64,000 nt of DNA from Maribellus luteus. Lineage in GTDB: Bacteria > Bacteroidota > Bacteroidia > Bacteroidales > Prolixibacteraceae. Positions 25,979-34,260 of the stretch are shown here, one piece after another. Position numbers and translations under genes: made by a program. Every line of letters begins with the position of its first letter. Position 1 is the stretch's first letter. Under the pieces are notes generated by a model. It was given only the letters and a program-made list of their open reading frames with translations. It did not search any database and had not been told where the DNA came from. The stretch lies in NCBI RefSeq assembly GCF_003576475.1, contig NZ_QWGR01000012.1:86254-150253 (forward strand), read 5' to 3'.

Positions 25979-27811
25979 CTATTTCTTAATCTGTTTCTCG
26001 AAGCGGCTCATGGTTGCTTCAGCCTTTTTATAGAGCTCATGACGCGCTTCGGAGCCTCCGGCAGGTGCATAGCGGGCAAATTCACACTGACCGATCACAT
26101 CTTCGAAGTCGGTGATCACCTGCTGATCCACATTTTTGCTGTGCAGTCCGGCCACGGCACTTTCCCGGTTCAGGTCGGCCACCGGAATTCCCAGTTTATC
26201 GCTCAGGTATCCCCAGAAAGCTTTCAGAATGGCGTCGTGGAAAGCTTCGTTGTTATTTTGCTTCATAAAGCCGGCGGCTGCTTTCAGGCGTTTTGTAGCA
26301 ACACGGTTGGCCTTTTTGTTACGCATCAGGGCAATGTTGGCATTTTCGCGTGCTTTCTTCCGGTAAACGATGTATAAGATCACAAACAGCAATGCACTTC
26401 CTGCATACAAAAGGTAAAACAATACACTTCCGTAGAAGGTATCTCCCTTGGCGCGCAACGAAGGATTTCCCTGTTGGATGTAGCGAATGTCTTTTCCAAT
26501 CAGCTGCAGGTCTTCTTTTCTCAGCGAGCTCACCACGGTGGCAGATTGCTCTTCGGTTCCTTTTGTTACATGCAGCGTGTACTCGGGCGTGGCAGCCGAT
26601 TCGTACCTTCCCGATGACGGATTGAACCACGAGAATTTAATCGAAGGAATGGTATAATCGCCTTCGAAACGCGGCTGGAACAGGTACTCGATGGTTTTGG
26701 TACCCGATACGCCGTTATCGCTTGCTTTTACATTATCGGTAGCACGCGGGTCGTAAACTTCAAAATCGCTGGGCAACTGAAGCTCCGGTGTGCGCACCAG
26801 GCGAATGTTCCCGTTGCCGTTTATTTTTAAAGTAAGGGTTACCGCATCGTTGGTGGTTACATTCTCGCTGCTGATTTGTGAACTGACGCTGAAGTTCCCT
26901 ACGCCGCCCATAAAATCTTTGGGGGCCGCAGGCAGGTCTTTTACATTTACCGAAACCTGGTCGCTGGTAACGTTTGCTTTCACATTGCGGTAGCTGTCAA
27001 AAAAGTCGTCGAAGAAACTACGCGGTTTTACCCGCTGCCGAACCACCAGCGACAAGCTAAACGGCTTTATTTGTATGCTCCCGTTTTGTTGCGGGAACAG
27101 GATTGTTTTTTTTAGGATGCCGACCTGGTAAATTTTGTCGTTGTATACTTCGCGGGTGAAATTGATCTGCTGCGGAATCTCTATATCCTGGGTGTAAAAT
27201 CCCTCGTAAGTAGGGAGGTTTACTTCGTCAAAGCCGTAGATCGGGATGTTCGGATCCACATACAGTTTTACGGTGGAAATGATTTGTTCGCCACGGAACA
27301 CGTTTCTTTTGCTTAAATCCACACGAACAAAGAGGTTGTCTTTGCTGAGGTTCAGCGTTTCTGTGGCGCCCTGCTGTGTCTGTCCGCCTCCGCTTGGCTG
27401 TTGCTGCTGCTGAGAAGGCTGCGACTGCGATTTTACCACCTGGATTGTTAGTGAGTTGGATTCAATTACTTTGCCATCCACTTCGATCGAGGCCGGCCTT
27501 ATTTCAAAGGTACCTTCCTTTTTAGAGCGCAAAATGTAGGTGTACGAATAAGTGGTTTCAGAGGTGGTACGCCCGTTAATACTTTGAATACTGGTCGACT
27601 GCCCGGTGCTGGGCCCCATCAGAATCTGAAAGTTGTCACTTAATCCCGGGGGAAGCTGGAGTTTGTTGCCCCGGTCGTTGAGTGTAAAACTTAATCTGAA
27701 TTGCTGTCCGTTTTCCACGGCATTCGGAGCCGACATCGTAAATCGGGTGTCCTGCGCATGGGCAATTCCAAGTATGCTTACCAGAAAAATGTATGTTATC
27801 AGTGTCCTCAT
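25979..27811 (-). CDS. batD: BatD protein
   Basis: 610 residues. Signal peptide (1-19, ending AHAQ), a long periplasmic beta-rich part typical of the BatD (oxygen tolerance) family, beginning TRFTMSAPNAVENGQQFRLS with an early Gln-rich linker (SQPSQQQQQPSGGGQTQQG at about 132-150), and one transmembrane helix near 468-488 (VLFYLLYAGSALLFVILYIV). A cytoplasmic tail with KLGIPVADLNRESAV follows. It starts after a 157-bp gap downstream of batC that holds a hexanucleotide repeat. Together with the VWA proteins BatA and BatB it forms the envelope Bat complex. Confidence 0.92.
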   Translation of the reverse strand: MRTLITYIFLVSILGIAHAQDTRFTMSAPNAVENGQQFRLSFTLNDRGNKLQLPPGLSDNFQILMGPSTGQSTSIQSINGRTTSETTYSYTYILRSKKEGTFEIRPASIEVDGKVIESNSLTIQVVKSQSQPSQQQQQPSGGGQTQQGATETLNLSKDNLFVRVDLSKRNVFRGEQIISTVKLYVDPNIPIYGFDEVNLPTYEGFYTQDIEIPQQINFTREVYNDKIYQVGILKKTILFPQQNGSIQIKPFSLSLVVRQRVKPRSFFDDFFDSYRNVKANVTSDQVSVNVKDLPAAPKDFMGGVGNFSVSSQISSENVTTNDAVTLTLKINGNGNIRLVRTPELQLPSDFEVYDPRATDNVKASDNGVSGTKTIEYLFQPRFEGDYTIPSIKFSWFNPSSGRYESAATPEYTLHVTKGTEEQSATVVSSLRKEDLQLIGKDIRYIQQGNPSLRAKGDTFYGSVLFYLLYAGSALLFVILYIVYRKKARENANIALMRNKKANRVATKRLKAAAGFMKQNNNEAFHDAILKAFWGYLSDKLGIPVADLNRESAVAGLHSKNVDQQVITDFEDVIGQCEFARYAPAGGSEARHELYKKAEATMSRFEKQIKK

Positions 27812-27844
27812 TGTCTTGTAAAGCCTACAAAATTATTATTTTTT

Positions 27845-27963
27845 AGCTACGAGCCTCAAGCTATGAGCTACGAGCTTTTTTATTTAATACAGCCGCAATT
27901 TTCGTTACGTTCCTAACCTCCGCCTCCGCCTCAGCCTTAGCCTTTGCCTTAGCCTCCGCCTTT
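27845..27963. repeat. Short repeats in batC-batD junction
   Basis: Two kinds of simple repeat. GAGCTACGAGC/AGCTATGAGC-type units lie at about 27847-27880, resembling the AGCTCATAGCTCG units in the array at 34.3-36.3 kb. At 27916-27963 there are eight imperfect hexamers of form GCCTNN (for example GCCTCC, GCCTTA, GCCTTT), ending six bases from the batC stop. Confidence 0.65.
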
Positions 27964-27968
27964 CTCTT

Positions 27969-28769
27969 CTACCACTCTTTCTCTGTCTGCATCCGCTTGG
28001 CTTTGGCGGCTTTTTCTTTTTTTACCTTGTCTTGGATCTTGCGTTCGTCGTTTTGCAAAGCCTGCAGCAGCTGTTCAGCATCCTGTTTCGAGATCTTGTT
28101 TTGCTGCGGTTGTTGCTGCTGTTGCTGATCTTTGTTTTGCTGATCCTGGTTCTGCTTGTTTTGATCCTGGTTTTTATTCTGATCCTGCTGATCTTTGTTT
28201 TGATCCTTGTTCTGATCTTTGTTTTGCTGATCCTTGTTCTGGTCCTGCTGGTCTTTGTTTTGATCTTTGTTCTGATCCTGGTTTTGCTGATTTTGTTGTT
28301 GCTGCTGCTCCTGTTGTTTTTTCAGCATTTGCGCATAGGCAAGGTTGTACTTTGTTTCCAGGTCGGAAGGATTTTCGCGCAGGGCTTTTTTGTACGATTC
28401 AATGCTTTCGTCCAGTTTGTTTTGCATCAGCTGGGTATTTCCCAGGTTGTGGTTGGCAAAAGCTCGTTCTATTGGCTCTTCCATTTTTTCGGCCAGTTCG
28501 CTGAATTTCCCTTCGGCATCCTCAAAACGCTGTTGTTTGTACATGGCATCTGCCAGGTTGTAGTTCCACTTCAGGTCGTTCGGGCGTTTGTTCAGCGCTT
28601 TGCGGTATTCGGTTTCGGCATTGCTGAATTTTACCGAATCTATTTGGGTAGTATCCCGCACAGCTTCCATAAACAGCTTGTTGCCGTTGCGGACAAATTT
28701 GCGTTCGTTTTGCGCAAATGCACTAAGCGAAATTGTCGTAATCAGTAGTATGAGATATATTCGTTTCAT
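27969..28769 (-). CDS. batC: BatC-like TPR protein with Asp/Gln/Asn/Lys-rich tail
   Basis: 266 residues from the ATG at 28769 (KRIYLILLITTISLSAFAQ signal peptide); the upstream extension MGNAVYRVRTKETIK is unlikely. Three TPR units lie at about 25-140 (LKWNYNLADAMYKQQRFEDA, HNLGNTQLMQNKLDESIESY, LETKYNLAYAQMLKKQ). Residues about 150-225 are low complexity, mainly DQNK repeats with a QQQQQ run. The C-terminal part (QDAEQLLQALQNDERKIQDK) is the conserved BatC end. The repeated codons make this segment prone to length change. It is probably a periplasmic scaffold for the Bat complex. Confidence 0.87.
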   Translation of the reverse strand: MKRIYLILLITTISLSAFAQNERKFVRNGNKLFMEAVRDTTQIDSVKFSNAETEYRKALNKRPNDLKWNYNLADAMYKQQRFEDAEGKFSELAEKMEEPIERAFANHNLGNTQLMQNKLDESIESYKKALRENPSDLETKYNLAYAQMLKKQQEQQQQQNQQNQDQNKDQNKDQQDQNKDQQNKDQNKDQNKDQQDQNKNQDQNKQNQDQQNKDQQQQQQPQQNKISKQDAEQLLQALQNDERKIQDKVKKEKAAKAKRMQTEKEW

Positions 28770-28816
28770 CTTTATCGTTTCTTTTGTTCTCACGCGGTAA
28801 ACCGCATTTCCCACTT

Positions 28817-29863
28817 TTACCTTTGCTCTTTTACTTTGAATAAATGAATGTTTTTCAGGTACTTGTTTTTTCGTTCCAGAATAACAAATTCGAGTAACAG
28901 GAGGAAAAGTCCTATCGCAAAAAAGAACTGGAACTGGTCGTCGTATTCCGAGTAGGTACGCGATTCCATTTCCTGTTTTTCCATTTTATTGATCTCGTCA
29001 AAAAGCGTATTCAAACCCACCTGGGCATTGTTGGCGCGGATGTAAATTCCACTGCCGGCTGCCGATATCTGCTCCAGCATCTGTTCGTTCAGCTTGGTGA
29101 TCACCACATTTCCGTCGCGGTCTTTCATGTAGTCGGTTTGTCCGTTTCTCAAAACCGGGATAGGAGAGCCCGATGGCAGCCCCATTCCGATGGTGTGCAC
29201 AATAATGCCGTCTTCGAGTGCTGCTTTGGCAGAAGCAATCGCGTCGTCTTCGTGGTTTTCGCCATCGGTTATCACGATGATCGCCTTGTTGGCTTTATCG
29301 CCCGGAGTAAACGAACGGTGTGCCAGGTCGATGGCAGCACCAATGGCGGTTCCCTGTTTTGGAACGATCTGCGTATTTACCGAGTTCAAAAACAATTTGG
29401 CTGAATTGTAATCCGCCGTAATCGGCAGCTGGGTATAAGCATCGCCGGCAAACACGATCAGCCCGATTTTATCGTCTTCCAAACGGTCGATCAGACGCGA
29501 GATGGCCCGCTTGGCCCGTTCCAGCCGGTTGGGCTGAATGTCTTCGGCCATCATACTGTTCGATACGTCAAGCGCAATGATCAGCTCCACGCCTTCGCGT
29601 TTTACGGTTTTCAGCTTCGAGCCAAACTGCGGGCGGGCAAGTCCGGTAACAATAAAAGCCAGCGCCAGCATCAGCACAATAAACTTAACTACCGGGCGTG
29701 TGCGCGAGCTGAAAGGCATCAGCTGTTCGAGCATTTCCCTTCTTCCGAACTTTTTCAATGCCCGGCGGCGTGCAATACGCGACCACGCAAAAAACAGGGT
29801 CAGTAACGGAATGAGTAACAGTCCCCATAAATATTCGCTATTTCCAAATCTAAACATTTCCAT
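28817..29863 (-). CDS. batB: BatB, VWA-domain membrane protein
   Basis: About 348 residues from the ATG at 29863 (EMFRFGNSEYLWGLL); a TTG six bases upstream is less likely. Two N-terminal hydrophobic segments (about 10-27 and 57-78) precede a VWA domain at about 85-285. The metal-ion-dependent adhesion site is visible as ALDVSNSMMAEDI (D-x-S-x-S), with a threonine in KQGTAIGAAI and an aspartate in VITDGENHEDDA. A C-terminal helix (FFFAIGLFLLLLEFVIL) follows. It pairs with BatA, whose gene ends 13 bp upstream. Confidence 0.92.
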   Translation of the reverse strand: MEMFRFGNSEYLWGLLLIPLLTLFFAWSRIARRRALKKFGRREMLEQLMPFSSRTRPVVKFIVLMLALAFIVTGLARPQFGSKLKTVKREGVELIIALDVSNSMMAEDIQPNRLERAKRAISRLIDRLEDDKIGLIVFAGDAYTQLPITADYNSAKLFLNSVNTQIVPKQGTAIGAAIDLAHRSFTPGDKANKAIIVITDGENHEDDAIASAKAALEDGIIVHTIGMGLPSGSPIPVLRNGQTDYMKDRDGNVVITKLNEQMLEQISAAGSGIYIRANNAQVGLNTLFDEINKMEKQEMESRTYSEYDDQFQFFFAIGLFLLLLEFVILERKNKYLKNIHLFKVKEQR

Positions 29864-29876
29864 ACTCAAACATTCT

Positions 29877-30884
29877 TTATGGGATGGTTCTGAATATCGT
29901 TATTCTCAAAAATAAACTCAGGATCAAAAACAAGGCCCCCAGCAGCGCGAAGGGCATAAATTCTTCCGATTTGCGGCTAAATTCGCGTACTTCGATCTTT
30001 GATTTTTCCAGCGCATCGATCTCCTTGTAGATCTCTTCGAGTTTGGTATTGCCGGTGGCCCTGAAATACTTTCCATCGGTCAGCGACGAAATTTTTTGCA
30101 GGGTTTCCTCGTCGATTTTTACTTCCATATCGCGCAGCTGCACCTGTTCGCCAAAGGGTGTTTGCACCCGGAAAGGGTAGGGCGCTGTTCCGATCGATCC
30201 CACTCCAACGGTATAAACGCGTATCCCGAAGGTTTTGGCAATCTCGGCAGCCGTAACCGGCGCTACTTCTCCGCGGTTGTTTTCACCGTCGGTCAGCAGG
30301 ATCACCACGCGGCTCACGGCTTCGCTGTCTTTCAAACGGGCTACGGCGGTGGCCAGTCCGTTTCCGATGGCGGTACCGTCTTCAATCATATCGCTGTGAA
30401 TGTCCTTGAAAAGGTTCAGCAACACGGCGCGGTCGGTAGTCAGCGGACATTGCGTAAACGCCTCGCCGGCAAAAACTACCAGTCCCATGCGGTCGTATTC
30501 ACGTCCTGCAATAAATTCCATGGCCACATTTTTGGCTGCTTCCAAGCGGTTGGGCTGAAAATCCTGCGCCAACATACTGCTCGAAATGTCGAGCGCCACC
30601 ACAATGTCGATTCCTTCTGTTTCACTTGTTTCCCAGTTTTTCGACGATTGCGGGCGGGCCAGTACCACCACAAAAAAGGCCAGTGCAATTACAAAGCAAA
30701 CATACACCAGGTGACGCAGGTAATGACGGATCGTCAGCGGCGCCTTAAACACCGGTGCTGTAGTTGAAACCTGGATGCTTGCTGTATTCTTTTTCTGCCG
30801 GAAAATATACCAGGCCGTCATGGGTATCAGCACCCACAAAATATGGAATAGTTCCGGGTTCTTAAATGTCAATCCTTCCAACAT
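29877..30884 (-). CDS. batA: BatA, VWA-domain membrane protein
   Basis: 335 residues, paralogous to BatB. Two N-terminal membrane segments (about 11-28 and 55-77), a VWA domain at about 90-290 with MIDAS residues in ALDISSSMLAQDFQPNRL, EDGTAIGNGL and LLTDGENNRGEVA, and a C-terminal helix (MPFALLGALFLILSLFLRI) before the end. It starts six bases before the DUF4381-like gene stop in operon order. The Bat name comes from Bacteroides fragilis aerotolerance mutants. Confidence 0.92.
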   Translation of the reverse strand: MLEGLTFKNPELFHILWVLIPMTAWYIFRQKKNTASIQVSTTAPVFKAPLTIRHYLRHLVYVCFVIALAFFVVVLARPQSSKNWETSETEGIDIVVALDISSSMLAQDFQPNRLEAAKNVAMEFIAGREYDRMGLVVFAGEAFTQCPLTTDRAVLLNLFKDIHSDMIEDGTAIGNGLATAVARLKDSEAVSRVVILLTDGENNRGEVAPVTAAEIAKTFGIRVYTVGVGSIGTAPYPFRVQTPFGEQVQLRDMEVKIDEETLQKISSLTDGKYFRATGNTKLEEIYKEIDALEKSKIEVREFSRKSEEFMPFALLGALFLILSLFLRITIFRTIP

Positions 30885-30890
30885 CCTTCT

Positions 30891-31979
30891 CTATTTTATT
30901 TCAACTTCTTCCACGTTATCATCTTTTTCGCCTTTGGCTTTCTCCTCCGGCTTTTTGGCCACTTCCTTCTTGGTATCGTTTACAAAGAAGTAGGCATTTA
31001 CCAGTGCCATGTTGTCGTCGTCGGGCAGTGGCTTGTACTTGGCAAACTTCACGAGGTCGGCCAGTTGCAGTATCTGCCCCAGGTTACCCAGCGATTTGTC
31101 GTTTAACAGGCCTTTCTGCAGCCGGAAACTTTCCAGAATTTCATCGGTCACCTGTTCCATGGCGCGGATTTCAAAACGATCCTCGATGTACATCCGGAGG
31201 GCATCGGTCAGCTCGCTGTAATACTGCTTGGTTTTGCCCTGCTGCCATACTTTTTCCGATTTGATGCGGTCGAGCTCGCGAAGTGCCACCACATGCGGCG
31301 GTTCCTTCGGCTTTTGCGGCCGGGCAAAAATCGGCTGGTTTTTCTTCTTCCGTTTGATCGAATACAGCAGGAAGAAAATAATGGCACCGATCAGGATGAC
31401 GCCCAGAATATAAGGCGTTACCTCTTTCAGCGTCAGCGGAGCATCGTAAGGCATTTTAATATCGGTCGGCCCCTTGGTGGTGTCGATCTCCATGGTAAAC
31501 ACATTCAGCGTAACCCCGTTGCTGGGCACCGAATCGTTGAGGCCCTCGGTGGCAATTTTAAACCAGTAGGGCGGAATGCGGTAGCTACCACTGTCGAAAC
31601 AGGTAATGGTGTAGGCCTGTATCTGCTTGATGTAATCCTCTTTGTCGGCTTCAAAAGTATCGATGGCCGAACGGTCCAGCACTTCAATCAATCCGGCAAT
31701 GGTATCCGGTACCTGCGGAAACTGAACATCCACATCTTTCGGATGATCGATCTGCAGGAAAAGTTTTACCTGGTCTCCCAGCAGGATATTGGTTGAATCG
31801 AGGCTGGCAGTGGCTTTTATTCGCTGCGCACTCACCTGACCATTTGCCAGAAAGAAAAGTAATAGAATAAGCAAACCCGCCCATGAAATCAGCCTTCGAC
31901 TTCGCTCAGGCTGACGGTCACAGTGAGCGTAGTCGAACTGTGGATTGCTTTTCAGTATTGTTTTACGTATAGCGTTCAT
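30891..31979 (-). CDS. DUF4381-like membrane protein of the Bat operon
   Basis: 362 residues from the ATG at 31979; the frame stays open upstream to 32339 but that part is antisense-phase overlap with the DUF58 gene. The N-terminal region of about 32 residues is unusually long and charged (CDRQPERSRRL) because a REP-like palindrome is embedded in it (see 31890-31944), before a hydrophobic segment WAGLLILLLFFLANGQVSAQ. A periplasmic domain (about 55-175), a membrane helix (YILGVILIGAIIFFLLYSI at about 185-203) and a cytoplasmic tail with ELDRIKSEKVWQQGK and YIEDRFEIRAMEQVTDEIL follow. The tail matches the DUF4381 and BatD-like subunits found here in Bat operons. Confidence 0.8.
   Translation of the reverse strand: MNAIRKTILKSNPQFDYAHCDRQPERSRRLISWAGLLILLLFFLANGQVSAQRIKATASLDSTNILLGDQVKLFLQIDHPKDVDVQFPQVPDTIAGLIEVLDRSAIDTFEADKEDYIKQIQAYTITCFDSGSYRIPPYWFKIATEGLNDSVPSNGVTLNVFTMEIDTTKGPTDIKMPYDAPLTLKEVTPYILGVILIGAIIFFLLYSIKRKKKNQPIFARPQKPKEPPHVVALRELDRIKSEKVWQQGKTKQYYSELTDALRMYIEDRFEIRAMEQVTDEILESFRLQKGLLNDKSLGNLGQILQLADLVKFAKYKPLPDDDNMALVNAYFFVNDTKKEVAKKPEEKAKGEKDDNVEEVEIK
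31890..31944. repeat. REP-like palindrome inside a coding region
   Basis: CTTCGACTTCGCTCA (31893-31907) and TGAGCGTAGTCGAAC (31924-31938) are inverted copies (13 of 15 match). The motif belongs to a repeat type (CTTCGACTnCGCTCAGG...AGTCGAA) common in Bacteroidota genomes. Here it is in frame inside the N-terminus of the DUF4381-like gene and codes for part of CDRQPERSRRL. Confidence 0.8.
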
Positions 31980-31984
31980 TTCTT

Positions 31985-32863
31985 CTATTTTAATGCCCGT
32001 TTCCGAAACAGGGTCATTAACGATTTCACATAATCTTCGTTGGTGTCGATGGCCACATAATCCACGCCGCATTTTTTGAACATCACATCCAGGCGCGCGG
32101 TGTGCTTTCTCCACCAGTCGGAATACATATTTCGGGTTCTGCGCGAACTGCTGTCCACCCACACATAATGGCCGGTTTCGGCATCCTTTAACTTGATCAT
32201 CCCGATCGAAGGCAGCTCGGTTTCCCGTTCGTCGAAAATTTTCAGCGCCACCACATCGTGTTTGTTGTTGGCGATCGACAAAGCCATTTCCAGCTCTGCG
32301 TTTTCGTCCATAAAGTCGGAAATCACAAAGGCCGTACAACGCTTTTTAATGGCGTTGGTGAGGTAACGAATGGCTTCGGTTATGTCGGTGCCGCGGTCTT
32401 CGGGCTGAAAATCGATCAACTCGCGAATGATGCGCAGAATATGGCTTTTCCCTTTTTTCGGCGGAATAAACTTCTCGATCTTGTCAGAGAAAAAGATCAC
32501 CCCGATTTTATCGTTGTTTTGAATCGCTGAAAACGAAAGCACGGCCGACAATTCGGTGATCACATTCTTTTTGAGTTTTTCAAAAGTACCAAACTCGCGC
32601 GACCCGCTTACGTCGATCAGCAGCATCACGGTCAGTTCGCGTTCTTCTTCAAAAACCTTAATATACGGATGGTTGTACCGGGCGGTCACATTCCAGTCGA
32701 TGTTCCGGATATCGTCGCCAAACTGGTATTCCCGCACTTCCGAGAAAGCCATACCCCGTCCTTTAAAGGCGCTGTGGTATTCTCCCGCAAAAATATTCCG
32801 CGAAAGCCCCCGCGTCTTGATCTCAATCTTCCGTACCTTTTTTAATAAATCTGTTGTTTCCAT
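31985..32863 (-). CDS. DUF58 domain protein (VWA-like)
   Basis: 292 residues from the ATG at 32863 (METTDLLKKVRKIEIKTRGL); a TTG at 32875 is the alternative. The DUF58 core includes GEYHSAFKGRGMAFSEVREY near 28-47, the diagnostic RNIDWNVTARYNHPYIKVF near 54-72 and LLIDVSGSREFG near 82-93, which resembles a MIDAS start. It lies five bases before the DUF4381-like gene and downstream of moxR. DUF58 proteins pair with MoxR ATPases and VWA proteins; a role in assembling or chaperoning the Bat complex is inferred. Confidence 0.92.
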   Translation of the reverse strand: METTDLLKKVRKIEIKTRGLSRNIFAGEYHSAFKGRGMAFSEVREYQFGDDIRNIDWNVTARYNHPYIKVFEEERELTVMLLIDVSGSREFGTFEKLKKNVITELSAVLSFSAIQNNDKIGVIFFSDKIEKFIPPKKGKSHILRIIRELIDFQPEDRGTDITEAIRYLTNAIKKRCTAFVISDFMDENAELEMALSIANNKHDVVALKIFDERETELPSIGMIKLKDAETGHYVWVDSSSRRTRNMYSDWWRKHTARLDVMFKKCGVDYVAIDTNEDYVKSLMTLFRKRALK

Positions 32864-32865
32864 AC

Positions 32866-32960
32866 CAGAGTTCAAAGTTTAAAGCCCGCCTGAACGATTC
32901 AGTCGGGCAGGTTCAGTGTTCAACGTAGTGTTTGAACAACTGTTAACTGCGACTGTCAAC
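32866..32960. repeat. Short repeats in moxR-DUF58 junction
   Basis: CCAGAGTTCAAAGTTTAAAG (from 32866) resembles the GTTCAGAG/GTTCAAAG units of the big array. AACTGCGACT occurs twice (about 32945 and 32958). GCCCGCCTGA / TCAGTCGGGC (about 32884-32909) adds a small imperfect hairpin. Confidence 0.5.
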
Positions 32961-32969
32961 TGCGACTCG

Positions 32970-33965
32970 TTAAGGAACTTCAACCGTATTCAGAATGTCG
33001 GTAATAATTTCTTCCGAAGTAATGTTGTTGGCTTCGGCTTCGTAGCTCAACCCAATACGGTGACGCAACACATCGGGACAAACCGCGCGCACATCTTCCG
33101 GGATCACATAACCGCGGCGTTTGATAAACGCATAGGCTTTGGCGGCTTGTGCCAGGCTGATTCCGGCCCTTGGCGAAGCGCCGTACGAGATCATGCTCGC
33201 ATATTTTTCCAGTTTGTACTCCCTTGGTTCGCGGGTGGCAAACACAATGTCAACAATGTATTTCTGGATTTTTTCGTCCATGTACACGTCTTTCACCACG
33301 TCGCGGGCCTTGATAATATCTTCGGGTTTCAGAATGGTGCTGGTTTCGGGAAACTGACGCAGCAGGTTCTGCTGAATGATCTGGCGTTCTTCTTCCTTTT
33401 TCGGATAGTTGATCACCACTTTCAGCATAAAACGGTCAACCTGTGCTTCGGGCAGCGGGTAGGTACCTTCCTGCTCGATCGGGTTTTGCGTGGCCATTAC
33501 CAGGAAAGGCTCATCCAGCTTAAAGGTGTTATCACTGATGGTAACCTGGCGTTCCTGCATGGCTTCGAGCAAAGCCGACTGCACTTTGGCGGGTGCCCGG
33601 TTGATCTCATCCGCCAAAATAAAGTTGGCGAAGATCGGCCCTTTCTTGATCGAAAACTCTTCTCTTTTCTGACTGTAGATCATGGTTCCCAGCAAGTCGG
33701 CAGGCAACAGGTCGGGTGTAAACTGGATACGCGCAAACTTGGCGCTGATGGTTTGTGCCAGCGATTTAATGGCCAGCGTTTTTGCCAGTCCCGGAACCCC
33801 TTCGAGCAAAATGTGCCCGTTGGAAAGTAAGCCGATCAACAGGCTTTCCACCAAATGTTTCTGACCCACAATTACTTTGTTCATCTCCATTGAAACCATA
33901 TCAACGAACGAACTTTCTCGTTGAATCCTTTCGTTCAATTCCTTAATGTCAACAGCTTGATTCAT
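32970..33965 (-). CDS. moxR: MoxR-family AAA+ ATPase
   Basis: First gene of the Bat operon, 331 residues. Walker A LLEGVPGLAKT near 53-63, Walker B ILADEINRAPAKVQSALLE near 115-133, sensor-1 region VMATQNPIEQEGTYPLPEAQ near 152-171 with VDRFMLKV, and sensor-2/arginine region YGASPRAGISL near 275-285. MoxR ATPases act as chaperones that activate VWA-containing partners, here probably DUF58, BatA and BatB. Its 3' half lies 107 bp from the DUF58 start. The upstream region 33966-34260 should hold the operon promoter, and the repeat array begins beyond it. Confidence 0.95.
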   Translation of the reverse strand: MNQAVDIKELNERIQRESSFVDMVSMEMNKVIVGQKHLVESLLIGLLSNGHILLEGVPGLAKTLAIKSLAQTISAKFARIQFTPDLLPADLLGTMIYSQKREEFSIKKGPIFANFILADEINRAPAKVQSALLEAMQERQVTISDNTFKLDEPFLVMATQNPIEQEGTYPLPEAQVDRFMLKVVINYPKKEEERQIIQQNLLRQFPETSTILKPEDIIKARDVVKDVYMDEKIQKYIVDIVFATREPREYKLEKYASMISYGASPRAGISLAQAAKAYAFIKRRGYVIPEDVRAVCPDVLRHRIGLSYEAEANNITSEEIITDILNTVEVP

Positions 33966-34260
33966 ATGCGTGTAATTCTTTATATTTTTTACTTTCCGTA
34001 TAAACTCGATTTTTCTTTTTTGGAGAGACGAACGACCAGCGCCGGAAGAAATTTTCTGTCCGAACGGGTATGTTTCCTGTTGGTTTGAATTTCTGAACGA
34101 AAATCTCAGTACTCATATCTCAAAATCGATTCGTCTCTTTTTACGAAGGCACGAATTTAAGTCATTATGACATTTTTTCCCCTATTCTTTTGTTAAAAAA
34201 AATTAAGTAAAGATGAATCAAAAAACCGTGTTAACAAAGAATAACATGTTATTAGGAAAG
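33966..34260. other. Upstream region of the moxR/Bat operon
   Basis: AT-rich, no gene seen. It must carry the operon promoter on the minus strand, but I find no exact TAnnTTTG. GAAAATCTC and AAAAAGAGACGA-type A-rich stretches precede the start of the repeat array at about 34261. Confidence 0.4.

Noticed and set aside
28032..28748. 238-codon plus-strand frame with a very long Leu/Val/Ile run
   Set aside because: It is the antisense of the DQNK-rich part of batC; the hydrophobicity comes from the reverse complement of Asp/Gln/Asn/Lys codons.
31980..32339. N-terminal extension of the DUF4381-like protein to 32339
   Set aside because: It overlaps the DUF58 gene in another frame and adds no conserved sequence; the signal peptide starts after the ATG at 31979.
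32916..33830. 304-codon plus-strand frame opposite moxR
   Set aside because: MoxR motifs are complete on the minus strand; the opposite frame shows no family features.
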